The notes below the pieces were generated by a model. That model did not search any database. It was not told the DNA's origin and saw only the letters and a program-made list of their open reading frames with translations. Shown here piece by piece: positions 29,873 to 38,927 of a stretch of DNA of 64,000 bases (the stretch's first letter is position 1; each line of letters starts with the position of its first letter). This DNA is from Pseudomonas sp. ok272 (GTDB taxonomy: Bacteria > Pseudomonadota > Gammaproteobacteria > Pseudomonadales > Pseudomonadaceae). The DNA lies in NCBI RefSeq assembly GCF_900109995.1, contig NZ_FOCB01000001.1, positions 186,001 through 250,000 of the forward strand, in the 5' to 3' direction. The position numbers and the translations under genes were made by a program.

Positions 29873-30314
29873 CGTGGGCGCGAGCCTGCTCGCGAAGAGG
29901 GCAGCACAGTCAACCTGGATGCTGTCTGACCTGACGCCTTCGCGGGCAAGCCTGCTCCCACAGGGATCGCGGTGAATCTGTGGGAGCGAGCCTGCTCGCG
30001 AAGAGGGCAGCACAGTCAACCTGGATGCTGTCTGACCTGACGTCTTCGCGGGCAAACCCGCTCCCACAGGGGTCGCGGTGAATCTGTGGGAGCGAGCCTG
30101 CTCGCGAAGAGGGCAGCACAGTCAACCTGGATGCTGTCTGACCTGACGCCTTCGCGGGCAAGCCTGCTCCCACAGGGATCGCGGTGAATCTGTGGGAGCG
30201 AGCCTGCTCGCGAAGAGGGCAGCACAGTCAACCTGGATGCTGTCTGACCTGACGCCTTCGCGGGCAAACCCGCTCCCACGGGGATCGCGGTGAATCTGTG
30301 GGAGTGAGCCGGCT
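29873..30314. repeat. Tandem array of a 106-bp REP doublet, four units plus a partial fifth
   Basis: Unit starts near 29873, 29979, 30085, 30191 and 30297, an exact 106-bp period. Each unit has one REP (gtgggagcgagcctgctcgc) and one inverted REP (cttcgcgggcaagcctgctc), separated by the spacer agtcaacctggatgctgtct. Copies differ at only a few bases. The array lies between the aldehyde dehydrogenase stop and the APC permease gene. Frames through it give repeating peptides with no gene character. Confidence 0.95.
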
Positions 30315-30319
30315 GGCGC

Positions 30320-31744
30320 TTAGTGCTTGAACATCACATGCCGCACAAAGGTGTAGTCCTCAAGGCCATACATGGACATGTCCTTGCCATAGCCGGAGAG
30401 TTTCTGCCCGCCGTGAGGCATTTCGCTGACCAGCATGAAGTGGGTGTTGACCCAGGTGCAGCCGTACTGCAAGCGAGCCGACAGGCGATGGGCGCGGCCG
30501 ACGTCGGCGGTCCACACCGAAGAGGCGAGGCCGTAGTCCGAGTCGTTGGCCCAGGCCAGTACTTGCGCTTCGTCGCTGAATTTGGTCACCGACACCACCG
30601 GCCCGAACACTTCGCGACGGACGATCTCGTCGTCCTGCAGGGCATCGGCCAGTACGGTGGGCTCGAAGAAGAAACCATTGCCTTCCACGGCCTTGCCGCC
30701 GGTGATCAGGCGAATGTGCTTCTGCGCCACGGCGCGCTCGACGAAGCCGGCTACGCGGTCGCGGTGCTGGGCGGTGATCAGCGGGCCCAGCTCGGTGGCC
30801 GGGTCATCCTGCAAGCCGTACTTGATGCTGCTCACGGCGGCACCGAGCTTCTCGACGAATTTCTCGTAGATCCCGGCCTGGGCGTAGATGCGGCAGGCAG
30901 CGGTGCAGTCCTGGCCGGCGTTGTAGAAACCGAAGGTGCGGATGCCTTCCACGGCGGCGTCGATGTCGGCGTCGTCGAAGATGATCACCGGGGCCTTGCC
31001 ACCCAGCTCCATATGCATGCGCTTGACGGTGTCGGCGGTGCTGGAAATGATGTTCGAACCGGTGGCGATGGAGCCGGTCAGCGACACCATGCGCACTTTC
31101 GGATGGGTCACCAGCGGGCTACCCACGGTTGGCCCACGGCCGAACACCAGGTTGAGTACGCCAGCCGGGAGGATTTCAGCTGCAATCTCGGCCAGGCGCA
31201 GGGCGGTCAGCGGGGTTTGTTCCGACGGCTTGAGCACCACGGTGTTGCCGGCGGCCAGGGCCGGGGCGATTTTCCAGGCAACCATCATCAGCGGGTAGTT
31301 CCACGGCGCGATGGAGGCAATTACGCCCACCGGGTCGCGACGGATCATCGAGGTGTGGCCCGGCAGGTACTCGCCACCGGCCATGCCGCTCATGCAACGG
31401 CTGGCACCGGCGAAGAAGCGGAACACGTCGGCAATCGCCGGGATCTCATCGTTCAGCGCGGCGCTCAGGGGCTTGCCGCAGTTGTCCGATTCGAGCTTGG
31501 CCAGTTCCTCGGCATTGGCTTCGATGGCGTCGGCCAGCTTGAGCAGCAACTGCGAGCGGTCCTTGGGGGCGGTCTGCGACCAGCTGTCGAAGGCCGCATC
31601 GGCCGCGCGCACGGCCGCGTCGACCTGGGCTTCGCTGGCTTCGTTGATTTCCACCAGCACGCGGCCCAGGGACGGGTTGAAAACGGCTTGGGCCGGGCCT
31701 TCGCCGTCGACCAGTTGGCCATTGATCAGAAGTTTGGTTTGCAT
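30320..31744 (-). CDS. patD: Gamma-aminobutyraldehyde dehydrogenase
   Basis: 474 residues, NAD-dependent aldehyde dehydrogenase. ALDH features: the Asn in [10 protein letters not shown], cofactor Lys in [10 protein letters not shown], Glu in [11 protein letters not shown] and catalytic Cys in [11 protein letters not shown]. The Cys-region signature and overall pattern match E. coli PatD/YdcW, which oxidises 4-aminobutyraldehyde to GABA. It is the last gene of a YdcSTUV-type transporter cluster in the order known from ydcSTUVW of E. coli, separated from the permease by a REP doublet. It has a full-length paralog at 36157-37647. Confidence 0.87.
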   Translation of the reverse strand: MQTKLLINGQLVDGEGPAQAVFNPSLGRVLVEINEASEAQVDAAVRAADAAFDSWSQTAPKDRSQLLLKLADAIEANAEELAKLESDNCGKPLSAALNDEIPAIADVFRFFAGASRCMSGMAGGEYLPGHTSMIRRDPVGVIASIAPWNYPLMMVAWKIAPALAAGNTVVLKPSEQTPLTALRLAEIAAEILPAGVLNLVFGRGPTVGSPLVTHPKVRMVSLTGSIATGSNIISSTADTVKRMHMELGGKAPVIIFDDADIDAAVEGIRTFGFYNAGQDCTAACRIYAQAGIYEKFVEKLGAAVSSIKYGLQDDPATELGPLITAQHRDRVAGFVERAVAQKHIRLITGGKAVEGNGFFFEPTVLADALQDDEIVRREVFGPVVSVTKFSDEAQVLAWANDSDYGLASSVWTADVGRAHRLSARLQYGCTWVNTHFMLVSEMPHGGQKLSGYGKDMSMYGLEDYTFVRHVMFKH

Positions 31745-31792
31745 GGCATTGTCCTCGTTGAATCTTTTATTTTTCTGTCAGAACCGGATCCC

Positions 31793-31882
31793 TGTGGGAG
31801 CGGGCTTGCCCGCGAAGAGGCCGGCTCAGTCAACATTGATGTCGGCTGACACACCGCTTTCGCGGGCAAGCCCGCTCCCACA
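31793..31882. repeat. REP doublet between the permease gene and patD
   Basis: Inverted REP pair (tgtgggagcgggcttgcccg ... cgggcaagcccgctcccaca) in the 160-bp gap. It can fold in the transcript and may uncouple patD expression from the upstream permease genes. Confidence 0.85.
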
Positions 31883-31905
31883 GGGAAATTCATCGTCAGT
31901 TAGCG

Positions 31906-32715
31906 TTACTTCCCACCACTGCCCGCCACACTCTCGCCGCCGCGCGTCAGGTAGTACGCACCGAGGATCGGCAGCATGGTCACCATCATCACCAGCATCG
32001 CGACCACGTTGGTCACCGGCACGTCGCGTGGACGGCTGAGCTGATTGAGCAACCACAGCGGCAGGGTGCGCTCGTGGCCGGCGGTGAAGGTGGTGACGAT
32101 GATTTCGTCGAACGACAGGGCAAACGCCAGCATGCCGCCGGCCAACAGTGCCGAGCCCAGGCTTGGCAGCATGATGTAGCGGAAGGTCTGCCAGCCGTCG
32201 GCGCCAAGGTCCATCGAGGCTTCGATCAGGCTGTGGGACGTGCGCCGCAGGCGAGCGATGACGTTGTTGTAGACGATCACCACACAGAAGGTCGCGTGAC
32301 CGACGATGATCGTGAACATCCCCGGCTCAATGCCGAAAGTCTTGAACGTCGCCAGCAAGGCGATACCGGTGATGATCCCCGGCAACGCAATCGGCAGGAT
32401 CAACATCAACGAAATACCCTGCTTGCCGAAGAAGTCGCGGCGGTACAGCGCGGCCGAGGCCAGGGTGCCGAGGACCATGGCGATCAGGGTGGCGATGGCG
32501 GCGATCTGTGCCGACAGCTTGATCGCTTCCAGTACGTCGGGACGCGAGAACGCCACGCTGAACCACTTCAAGGTGAAGCCCTTGGGCGGAAAGCTGAACG
32601 CGGCCTCTTCGGTGTTGAAGGCGTACAGGAAGATGATCAGGATCGGGAAGTGCAAGAACACCAACCCGCCCCAGGCTGCGATGCGCAGACCCAGTGAAGC
32701 TTTCTCAGAGTGCAT
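31906..32715 (-). CDS. Polyamine-type ABC transporter permease (YdcV/PotC-like)
   Basis: 269 residues, inner-membrane permease with six predicted helices. The EAA loop [20 protein letters not shown] is the contact to the ATPase. It resembles YdcV/PotC of the spermidine/putrescine class. It overlaps the preceding permease gene by 11 nt, showing tight coupling. Confidence 0.9.
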   Translation of the reverse strand: MHSEKASLGLRIAAWGGLVFLHFPILIIFLYAFNTEEAAFSFPPKGFTLKWFSVAFSRPDVLEAIKLSAQIAAIATLIAMVLGTLASAALYRRDFFGKQGISLMLILPIALPGIITGIALLATFKTFGIEPGMFTIIVGHATFCVVIVYNNVIARLRRTSHSLIEASMDLGADGWQTFRYIMLPSLGSALLAGGMLAFALSFDEIIVTTFTAGHERTLPLWLLNQLSRPRDVPVTNVVAMLVMMVTMLPILGAYYLTRGGESVAGSGGK

Positions 32716-33652
32716 CGAAGGCCCCCAGGCGTTTGACGATGGTCAGGTAGATGGCGATCAGTACGATCGGCACCAGGGTGAAAGCGGCGGCCATGGGCAT
32801 GTTGCCGATGGCGCCTTGTTGGGCGTAGACCATGCTGCCGACGAAGTAGCCCGGTGGGCCCACCAGTTGCGGCACGATGAAGTCGCCCAGGGTCAGGGAG
32901 AAGGTGAAGATCGAACCGGCGGCGATGCCCGGGATCGACAGCGGCAGGATCACTTGCATGAAGGTCTGGCGCGGCTTGGCGCCGAGGTCAGCCGAGGCTT
33001 GCAGCAGGGAGGGCGGCAGGCGCTCCAGCGAGGCCTGGATCGGCAGGATCATGAACGGCAGCCAGATGTAGACGAACACCATGAAGCGGCCCAGGTGCGA
33101 GGTCGACAAGGTGCTGCCGCCCACGCCCGGGATGCCGAGCACGAACTGCAACAGCGGTTCCAGGCCCAGGTGCTGGACGAACCACTGCGCCACGCCGCCC
33201 TTGGCCAGCAGCAAGGTCCAGGCGTAGGCCTTGACGATGTAGCTGGCCCACATCGGCATCATCACCGCGATGTAGAAGAACGCCTTGGTCTTGCCCGTGG
33301 TGTAGCGCGCCATGTAGTAGGCAATCGGGAACGCGACGATGGCGCTGGCGATCGACACGACGATGGCCATGCTCAGGGTGCGCAGGATGATGTCGAAGTT
33401 GGACGGCTGGAACAGCGCCGCGAAGTTCGCCAGGGTCAGGTCGGGGGTGACCGCCATGGTGAAGTCATCGAAGGTGTAGAAGCCTTGCCACAACAGGTTG
33501 AGCAACGAGCCGAGGTAGATCGCGCCGAACCAGATCAGCGGCGGCACCAGCAGCATCGACAGGTACAGGTTGGGTCGGCGATACAGCAGGTTGGAGAACC
33601 TGCGCAGCGGCGAGCCGCCCGAGGTTGCTTGAGAGAGAGCCACGGTGTTCAT
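32705..33652 (-). CDS. Polyamine-type ABC transporter permease (YdcU/PotB-like)
   Basis: 315 residues with six helices and the EAA loop [19 protein letters not shown]. It pairs with the YdcV-like permease. The start at 33652 (MNTVALSQ) is 1 nt after the ATPase stop; the in-frame ATG at 33670 would overlap the ATPase gene. N-terminus extends about 25 residues into the cytoplasm before the first helix. Confidence 0.9.
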   Translation of the reverse strand: MNTVALSQATSGGSPLRRFSNLLYRRPNLYLSMLLVPPLIWFGAIYLGSLLNLLWQGFYTFDDFTMAVTPDLTLANFAALFQPSNFDIILRTLSMAIVVSIASAIVAFPIAYYMARYTTGKTKAFFYIAVMMPMWASYIVKAYAWTLLLAKGGVAQWFVQHLGLEPLLQFVLGIPGVGGSTLSTSHLGRFMVFVYIWLPFMILPIQASLERLPPSLLQASADLGAKPRQTFMQVILPLSIPGIAAGSIFTFSLTLGDFIVPQLVGPPGYFVGSMVYAQQGAIGNMPMAAAFTLVPIVLIAIYLTIVKRLGAFDAL

Positions 33653-33653
33653 C

Positions 33654-34691
33654 TCAGACCCCGCTCGCAACGGTGTCGTGCAGCGGGGTCATCGCCTCGC
33701 GCGCCCAGCGTGCGGTGATGCGCTGCCCGGTCTGGTGCTGGGCACTGGTGTCCAGCCACTGGTTGTTGGCCTGGCTGATGTTCAGGGTCTGGCCGTTCTC
33801 AAGCTTCAACTCGTAGCGGGTGGCGCTGCCCTGGTACTGGATGTCGTGCAGCAGGCCGCTGACTTCGATCTCGTGGCTGGCCAGCGGGCCTTCGGCGAAA
33901 CGCACATGCTCCGGGCGAATCGAGAATGGCTGCGCAGCGCCGCTCAGTTTCTGCGCCAGCTCGCCGCGGATCACGTTGGAGGTGCCGACGAATTCGGCGA
34001 CGAAGGTGGTGGCCGGCTTCATGTACAGGTTGCGTGGCGTGTCGACCTGCTCGATCCGACCTTTGTTGAACACGGCCACGCGGTCGGACATCGACAGCGC
34101 TTCCGTCTGGTCGTGGGTGACGAAGATGAAGGTGATGCCCAGCTGGCGCTGGAGCTTCTTCAGCTCGCTCTGCATTTGTTCGCGCAGCTTCAAATCGAGG
34201 GCGCCGAGCGGCTCATCGAGCAGCAACACCCGTGGACGATTGACCAGGGCACGGGCCAGGGCCACGCGCTGACGCTGGCCACCGGACAGTTGCACCGGCT
34301 TGCGGTCGCCATAGCCGCCGAGGGCGACCATGCCCAGGGCTTCTTCGGCGCGGCTTTGGCGTTCGGCCTTGCCGACGCCCTTGACCTTCAGGCCGTAGGC
34401 GACGTTGTCGCGTACGTTCATGTGCGGGAACAGCGCGTAATCCTGGAACACGGTGTTCACGTCACGCTGATAGGGCGGCAGGCCAGCGGCCTCCTCGCCA
34501 TGAATGCGGATGGACCCGGCGCTCGGTTGTTCAAAACCGGCGATCAGGCGCAAGCAGGTGGTTTTGCCCGAGCCGGAGGGGCCGAGCATGGAAAAGAACT
34601 CGCCGTCCTGGATGTCGATGGAAACCCGGTCTACGGCTTTCACTTCGCCGAATAGACGGGAAACGTTGGTGAACTGGACTGCAAGTGTCAT
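33654..34691 (-). CDS. ABC transporter ATP-binding protein (YdcT/PotA-like)
   Basis: 345 residues. Walker A GPSGSGKTT, Q-loop FQDYALFPHMNV, signature LSGGQRQRVALARALV, Walker B VLLLDEPLGALD, and a C-terminal TOBE/OB domain as in PotA. Start at ATG 34691 (MTLAVQFTNV) is chosen because the 11-residue extension is not family-like. It energises import through the two permeases downstream. Confidence 0.92.
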   Translation of the reverse strand: MTLAVQFTNVSRLFGEVKAVDRVSIDIQDGEFFSMLGPSGSGKTTCLRLIAGFEQPSAGSIRIHGEEAAGLPPYQRDVNTVFQDYALFPHMNVRDNVAYGLKVKGVGKAERQSRAEEALGMVALGGYGDRKPVQLSGGQRQRVALARALVNRPRVLLLDEPLGALDLKLREQMQSELKKLQRQLGITFIFVTHDQTEALSMSDRVAVFNKGRIEQVDTPRNLYMKPATTFVAEFVGTSNVIRGELAQKLSGAAQPFSIRPEHVRFAEGPLASHEIEVSGLLHDIQYQGSATRYELKLENGQTLNISQANNQWLDTSAQHQTGQRITARWAREAMTPLHDTVASGV

Positions 34692-34808
34692 GGTGCGGTG
34701 CTCCAAAAAGGCAAGGGTCGTCACAGCGGCCCTGCCTGGACTTCTGAGAAAACGATTAGCAACTGTCTATAAAGTCGGGCGCGATAGCGCCGGCGACGGT
34801 GATCAACC

Positions 34809-34898
34809 GTGGGCGCGAGCCTGCTCGCGAAGAAGGCGTGTCAGTCGAGATCAATGTTGACTGGCATGCCGCTTTCGCGAGCGGGCTCGCTCCCACAG
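34809..34898. repeat. REP doublet between the binding-protein and ATPase genes
   Basis: Inverted REP pair in the 216-bp gap after the binding-protein gene. In other operons such elements protect the upstream message and give more binding protein than membrane components; that role here is inferred. Confidence 0.85.
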
Positions 34899-34907
34899 GG
34901 GGGGTAC

Positions 34908-36059
34908 TTAACGACCGCCCATGATCGCGATGTAGTCCTGGGTCCAGCGGCTGTACGGCACGAACTTGCCGCCTTCAGCTTGTGGAGTCTTCCAGAAGGC
35001 GATCTTCTCGAACTGGTCGAAGCCGTTGGTCTTGCAACCCTCGGCGCCCAGCAGTTCGCTTTCCTTACAGGCAGCAGGCACGGCTGGCAGCGAGCCGAAC
35101 CAGGCGGCTACGTCACCCTGGACCTTGGGTTGCAGCGACCAGTCCATCCACTTGTAGGCGCAACTTGGGTGCTTGGCCTCGGCGTGCAACATGGTGGTGT
35201 CGGCCCAGCCGGTGGCGCCTTCTTTCGGGATGGTGGAAGCGATCGGCTGCTTCTCGTTCATCAGGCCGTTGACCTGATACGGCCAGGCGCTGGAGGCAAC
35301 CACGCCTTCGTTCTTGAAGTCGCTCATTTGCACGGTGGTGTCGTGCCAGTAGCGGTGGATCAGCGGCTGCTGGGTGCGCAACAGGTCGAGCACGGCCTTG
35401 TACTGCTCCTCAGTCAGCTCGAATGGGCTCTGGATCCCCAGTTCCGGCTTGGCGGTCTTGAGGTACAGCGCGGCGTCGGCGATGTAGATCGGACCGTCGT
35501 AGGCCTGCACGCGGCCTTTGTTCGGCTTGCCGTCAGGCAGGTTCTGCGGGTCGAACACCACGTTCCAGCTGGTCGGCGCGGTCTTGAACACGTTGGTGTT
35601 GTACATCAGCACGTTCGGGCCCCACTGGTACGGGGTGCCGTAGGCTTGCTTGTTGACCACGTACCAAGGGGCATCCTTGAGGCGCGGGTCGAGGTTCTTC
35701 CAGTTCGGAATCAGCGACGTGTTGATCGGTTGCACACGCTTGCCGACGATCAGGCGCAACGAGGCATCGCCGGAGGCGGTGACCAGGTCGTAGCCGCCCT
35801 TGGCCATCAGGCTGACCATTTCATCGGAGGTGGCGGCGGTCTTGACGTTGACCTTGCAGCCGGTTTCTTTCTCGAAACCGGTCACCCAATCGTAGGCCTT
35901 GTCGCTTTCGCCACGTTCGATGTAGCCAGGCCAGGCCACGATGTCCAGTTGGCCCTCGCCGGGGCCAATTGCCTTGAGCGGTTCGGCGGCCTGAATACTG
36001 ACACTGGCCAGCAGCGCGGTGGTGATTGCACTGAGCAGTGCGGTCTTGTGCACGAACAT
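34908..36059 (-). CDS. Periplasmic substrate-binding protein (YdcS/PotD-like)
   Basis: 383 residues with a Sec signal peptide (MFVHKTALLSAITTALLASVSIQA). It has the PotD/YdcS type fold: GEGQLDIVAWPGYIE, GYDLVTASGDASLR and PYQWGPNVLMYN. The start at 36059 is set by the signal peptide and the GAGGGAAACCCC ribosome region; the longer frame is rejected. First transporter gene of the cluster. Substrate is probably putrescine, spermidine or a related amine, judged from the flanking dehydrogenases. Confidence 0.88.
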   Translation of the reverse strand: MFVHKTALLSAITTALLASVSIQAAEPLKAIGPGEGQLDIVAWPGYIERGESDKAYDWVTGFEKETGCKVNVKTAATSDEMVSLMAKGGYDLVTASGDASLRLIVGKRVQPINTSLIPNWKNLDPRLKDAPWYVVNKQAYGTPYQWGPNVLMYNTNVFKTAPTSWNVVFDPQNLPDGKPNKGRVQAYDGPIYIADAALYLKTAKPELGIQSPFELTEEQYKAVLDLLRTQQPLIHRYWHDTTVQMSDFKNEGVVASSAWPYQVNGLMNEKQPIASTIPKEGATGWADTTMLHAEAKHPSCAYKWMDWSLQPKVQGDVAAWFGSLPAVPAACKESELLGAEGCKTNGFDQFEKIAFWKTPQAEGGKFVPYSRWTQDYIAIMGGR

Positions 36060-36156
36060 GGGGTTTCCCTCTTCTTTAATTATGGTCGGGGCAGTGGGTT
36101 GAATAGGTGAAGCAGGCCTTTTCGGCTTGTTATTGGCGTCTTGCAGCTTAGTTGCG

Positions 36157-37647
36157 TTATTCCAGGTCATTGCCGTGGCGCGCCATAATGTGTCGCACCA
36201 CGCTGTAGTCCTGCAGCGAATCGCTGGACAGGTCCTTGCCATAGCCCGAGCGTTTCAAACCGCCGTGGGGCATTTCGCTGACCAGCATGAAATGGCTGTT
36301 GATCCAGGTGCAGCCGTACTGCAAGCGCGACGCCACCTGCATGGCCTTGTCCAGGTTCTGGGTCCAGACCGACGAGGCCAGGCCGTACTCCGAGTCGTTG
36401 GCCCAGTCCACGGCTTGGGACAGTTCATCGAAGCGGGTCACGGTGACCACCGGGCCAAACACTTCGCGCTGGACGATTTCATCGTTCTGCTTGCAGCCGG
36501 CCAGCAAGGTCGGCTGGTAGTAGAAGCCGGCGCCGGAATGCACGGCGGCGCCGGTGACGCGTTCGATATGCGGCTGGCCGAGGGCGCGCTCGACGAAGCT
36601 GGCCACGCGGTCGCGCTGGCGGGTGCTGATCAGCGGGCCGATCTCGTTGTCGGCGTCACGCTTGCCGGCAAAGCGCAGGCTGCTGACGGCCGCGCCGAGG
36701 TCGGCGACCAATTTGTCGTGAATTCCGGCTTGCGCGTAGATCCGGCAGGCGGCGGTGCAGTCTTGCCCGGCGTTGTAGTAACCGTAGCTGCGCACGCCTT
36801 CGATCACGGCCTTGAGGTCGGCGTCGTTGCAGACGATCACCGGCGCCTTGCCGCCCAGTTCCAGGTGGGTGCGCTTGAGGGTCTTGGACGCGGCCTGGAG
36901 AATCTTCTGCCCGGTGACGATGTCGCCGGTCAGCGACACCATGCGCACTTTCGGGTGGCTGACCAGGTGGCTGCCCACGCTTTCGCCGCCGCCGCAGATG
37001 ATATTGATCACCCCGCGCGGGAGGATCTCGGCCAACAGCGGCGCCAGGGCCAGGATCGACAGCGGGGTGTGTTCGGACGGCTTGAACACCAGGGTGTTAC
37101 CGGCGGCCAGGGCCGGGGCGATTTTCCAGGCGGCCATCATGATCGGGTAGTTCCACGGCGCAATCGAGGCGACGACGCCGATGGGGTCGCGCCGCACCAT
37201 GCTGGTGTAGCCGGGCATGTATTCGCCGCTGAGCTGGCCAGTCTGGCAGCGCACGGCGCCGGCGAAGAAACGGAACACGTCGACCGTTGCGTTGAGGTCG
37301 TCCTGGCGTGCCAGATGCAGCGGCTTGCCACAGTTCAGCGCTTCCAGGCGGGCCAGCAGGTCGGCGTGCTTGGCGATGGCGTTGGCAATTTCCAGCAGGA
37401 TGTTCGAGCGCTGCTGTGGCGTGGTGCGCGACCAGCCGGCAAAGGCGTGGTGGGCCGCGAGGATGGCCGCTTCGACTTGTTCGTTGCTGGCTTCGGCAAT
37501 GTGGGTCAGCACTTCACCGGTGGCCGGATTGATGATGGGCTCGGCAATGCCTTGGCCTGTGACCAATTCACCATTGATCAGCAGTGCGGTGGACAAGGGG
37601 GTCTGTGCGCCAGCCATCTTACGGATTCTCTTTTGTTGTGTGGTCAT
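36157..37647 (-). CDS. Second gamma-aminobutyraldehyde-type dehydrogenase
   Basis: 496 residues, clearly paralogous to the PatD-like protein 5 kb away: [20 protein letters not shown], the catalytic segment [19 protein letters not shown] and the end region SEMPHGGLKRSGYGKDLS are near-identical in pattern. The start ATG at 37647 has a strong ribosome site (AGGGAG); ATG 37617 is an alternative. It is the first gene ahead of the binding protein and directly downstream of the LysR regulator. Two such enzymes in one cluster suggest different aldehydes, for example from putrescine and diaminopropane or spermidine; that is inference. Confidence 0.87.
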   Translation of the reverse strand: MTTQQKRIRKMAGAQTPLSTALLINGELVTGQGIAEPIINPATGEVLTHIAEASNEQVEAAILAAHHAFAGWSRTTPQQRSNILLEIANAIAKHADLLARLEALNCGKPLHLARQDDLNATVDVFRFFAGAVRCQTGQLSGEYMPGYTSMVRRDPIGVVASIAPWNYPIMMAAWKIAPALAAGNTLVFKPSEHTPLSILALAPLLAEILPRGVINIICGGGESVGSHLVSHPKVRMVSLTGDIVTGQKILQAASKTLKRTHLELGGKAPVIVCNDADLKAVIEGVRSYGYYNAGQDCTAACRIYAQAGIHDKLVADLGAAVSSLRFAGKRDADNEIGPLISTRQRDRVASFVERALGQPHIERVTGAAVHSGAGFYYQPTLLAGCKQNDEIVQREVFGPVVTVTRFDELSQAVDWANDSEYGLASSVWTQNLDKAMQVASRLQYGCTWINSHFMLVSEMPHGGLKRSGYGKDLSSDSLQDYSVVRHIMARHGNDLE

Positions 37648-37750
37648 GGTGCTCCCTGCAACTGGGGCCCCGACCGTCTTATATAGATGTGTAAAGACTA
37701 GTGGTGGGGCTTGAGGACGACAAATGCTAAATACTGAATGTAGCGTTCGA

Positions 37751-38665
37751 TTAAATAGATGGCTTGCGTCCGCCGGGCGGTTGCTCGCGGGCAACGGTCA
37801 GGAATGGGTCCACCAATGCCGGCCGCGCGGTGCCACGGCGCCAGGCCAGGCCGACGTCGAGCGTCTGGCTGAGGTCGGCGATGGGCCGTGCCTCGATGAT
37901 GTCGCCTTCCAGTGACCAGGGGCGGTACGTCATGTCCGGCTGGATCGACACCCCCAGGCCCGCCGCTACCAGGCTGCGCACCGCTTCGGTGGAGGCGGTG
38001 CGCAAGGTGATGCGCGGTTGCAGGGAGGCGGCTTGCCACATGCGCAGGGCATTGCGGTCCATTTCATCGACGTTCAACTGGATCAGCGGCTCGCGCGCGA
38101 CATCTGCCAGGTTGATGCTGTCGCGCTCCAGCAGCGGGTGCTGGGCCGGCAGCCACAGGCGATGGGGCGAGTGGGTCAGGACTTCGGTTTGCAGGGCGTG
38201 GCGATCTTCGAGGTTGGAGAGGATTAGCACCCCGACATCGATTTCGCCGCTGACCAGCAAGTGCTCGATGTATGGCCGCTCGTCCTCCATCACCCGCAGT
38301 TCGACGTTGGGGTAGGCGCGCTGGAAGCGGGTGAGCAGGTCGGCGAGGTAGTAGCCGGCCACCAGGCTGGTCACGCCAATGATCAGTTGGCCGGCCACCT
38401 GGTCGGTGCTCTGCTGCAGGCTGCGCTTGGCGTTGTCGACGGTGGCCAGGATCAAGTGCGCCTGGCGCAGGAACTGGTGGCCCTGGTGGGTCAGGGTCAT
38501 GCCCTTGGCGTGGCGGTTGAACAGGTTGACCCCGATCTCCTGCTCAAGCTGCTGGATCGCCAGGGTCAGGGTGGACTGGGAGATATACACCGCCTGGGCG
38601 GCGGCCGAGATCGAGCCCGTTTCGGCGACGGCGATGAAATGGCGAATCTGACGCAGGGTCATCAT
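37751..38665 (-). CDS. LysR-family transcriptional regulator
   Basis: 304 residues. N-terminal winged HTH (RQIRHFIAVAETGSISAAAQ...SQSTLTLAIQQLE, residues 4-45) and a C-terminal effector-binding domain (about 90-290). It reads the same way as the dehydrogenase-transporter genes and lies 103 bp upstream of them, so it may be their regulator, unlike the usual divergent LysR layout. Effector unknown; a polyamine or its breakdown product is a reasonable guess. Confidence 0.88.
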   Translation of the reverse strand: MMTLRQIRHFIAVAETGSISAAAQAVYISQSTLTLAIQQLEQEIGVNLFNRHAKGMTLTHQGHQFLRQAHLILATVDNAKRSLQQSTDQVAGQLIIGVTSLVAGYYLADLLTRFQRAYPNVELRVMEDERPYIEHLLVSGEIDVGVLILSNLEDRHALQTEVLTHSPHRLWLPAQHPLLERDSINLADVAREPLIQLNVDEMDRNALRMWQAASLQPRITLRTASTEAVRSLVAAGLGVSIQPDMTYRPWSLEGDIIEARPIADLSQTLDVGLAWRRGTARPALVDPFLTVAREQPPGGRKPSI

Positions 38666-38712
38666 GGTGAAAGTACCCGGTGGGCTGTTTTTTTAGATTT
38701 GTAACAGTGTAT

Positions 38713-38725
38713 ATCGTTTAAATCG
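38713..38725. promoter_or_regulatory. Candidate operator upstream of the LysR gene
   Basis: Second copy of the 13-mer atcgtttaaatcg, 48 bases before the LysR start. A degraded version (ttcgattaaat) occurs at about 37747-37757, before the second aldehyde dehydrogenase gene. Inference only. Confidence 0.3.
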
Positions 38726-38759
38726 AATGGGGCGGGCGCATGTGCGTATTTTTGACTAT

Positions 38760-38779
38760 GGGCCGAACGGGGTCGGCCC
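38760..38779. terminator. GC-rich palindrome between LysR and WG-protein genes
   Basis: GGGCCGA-ACGGGG-TCGGCCC, just downstream of the orphan minus-strand frame. The stem is strong but no clean T-run follows. Confidence 0.5.
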
Positions 38780-38780
38780 A

Positions 38781-38927
38781 TCAGGAGGGGGTTGGGTGCG
38801 GGGCGTTTCGTCGCGTGAACAGGCCCAGGCACACCGCGGCGAAGGTGGCGGTGAACACGAGGACTGCGGGAAGTGACTGGCTCGGCGTCTCGATCAACTC
38901 AGTCAGCAGATTAGTTGGCGTCCGGTA
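38781..38927 (-). pseudogene. 3' end of a lost GC-rich membrane-protein gene
   Basis: A 48-codon minus-strand frame without an ATG or GTG start. It encodes a membrane-helix-like peptide (SLPAVLVFTATFAAVCLGLF then RR) and stops just before a palindrome. Its third codon positions are almost all G or C, unlike the adjoining WG gene. I read it as the surviving end of a native gene whose 5' part was replaced when the WG gene arrived. It could instead be chance. Confidence 0.35.

Noticed and set aside
29734..30279. Overlapping frames repeating MGAGLPAKASGQTAS
   Set aside because: They mirror the 106-bp REP array rather than genes.
29873..30314. CRISPR array
   Set aside because: Regular spacing is explained by a 106-bp tandem unit whose 'spacers' are identical; there are no unique spacers and no cas genes.
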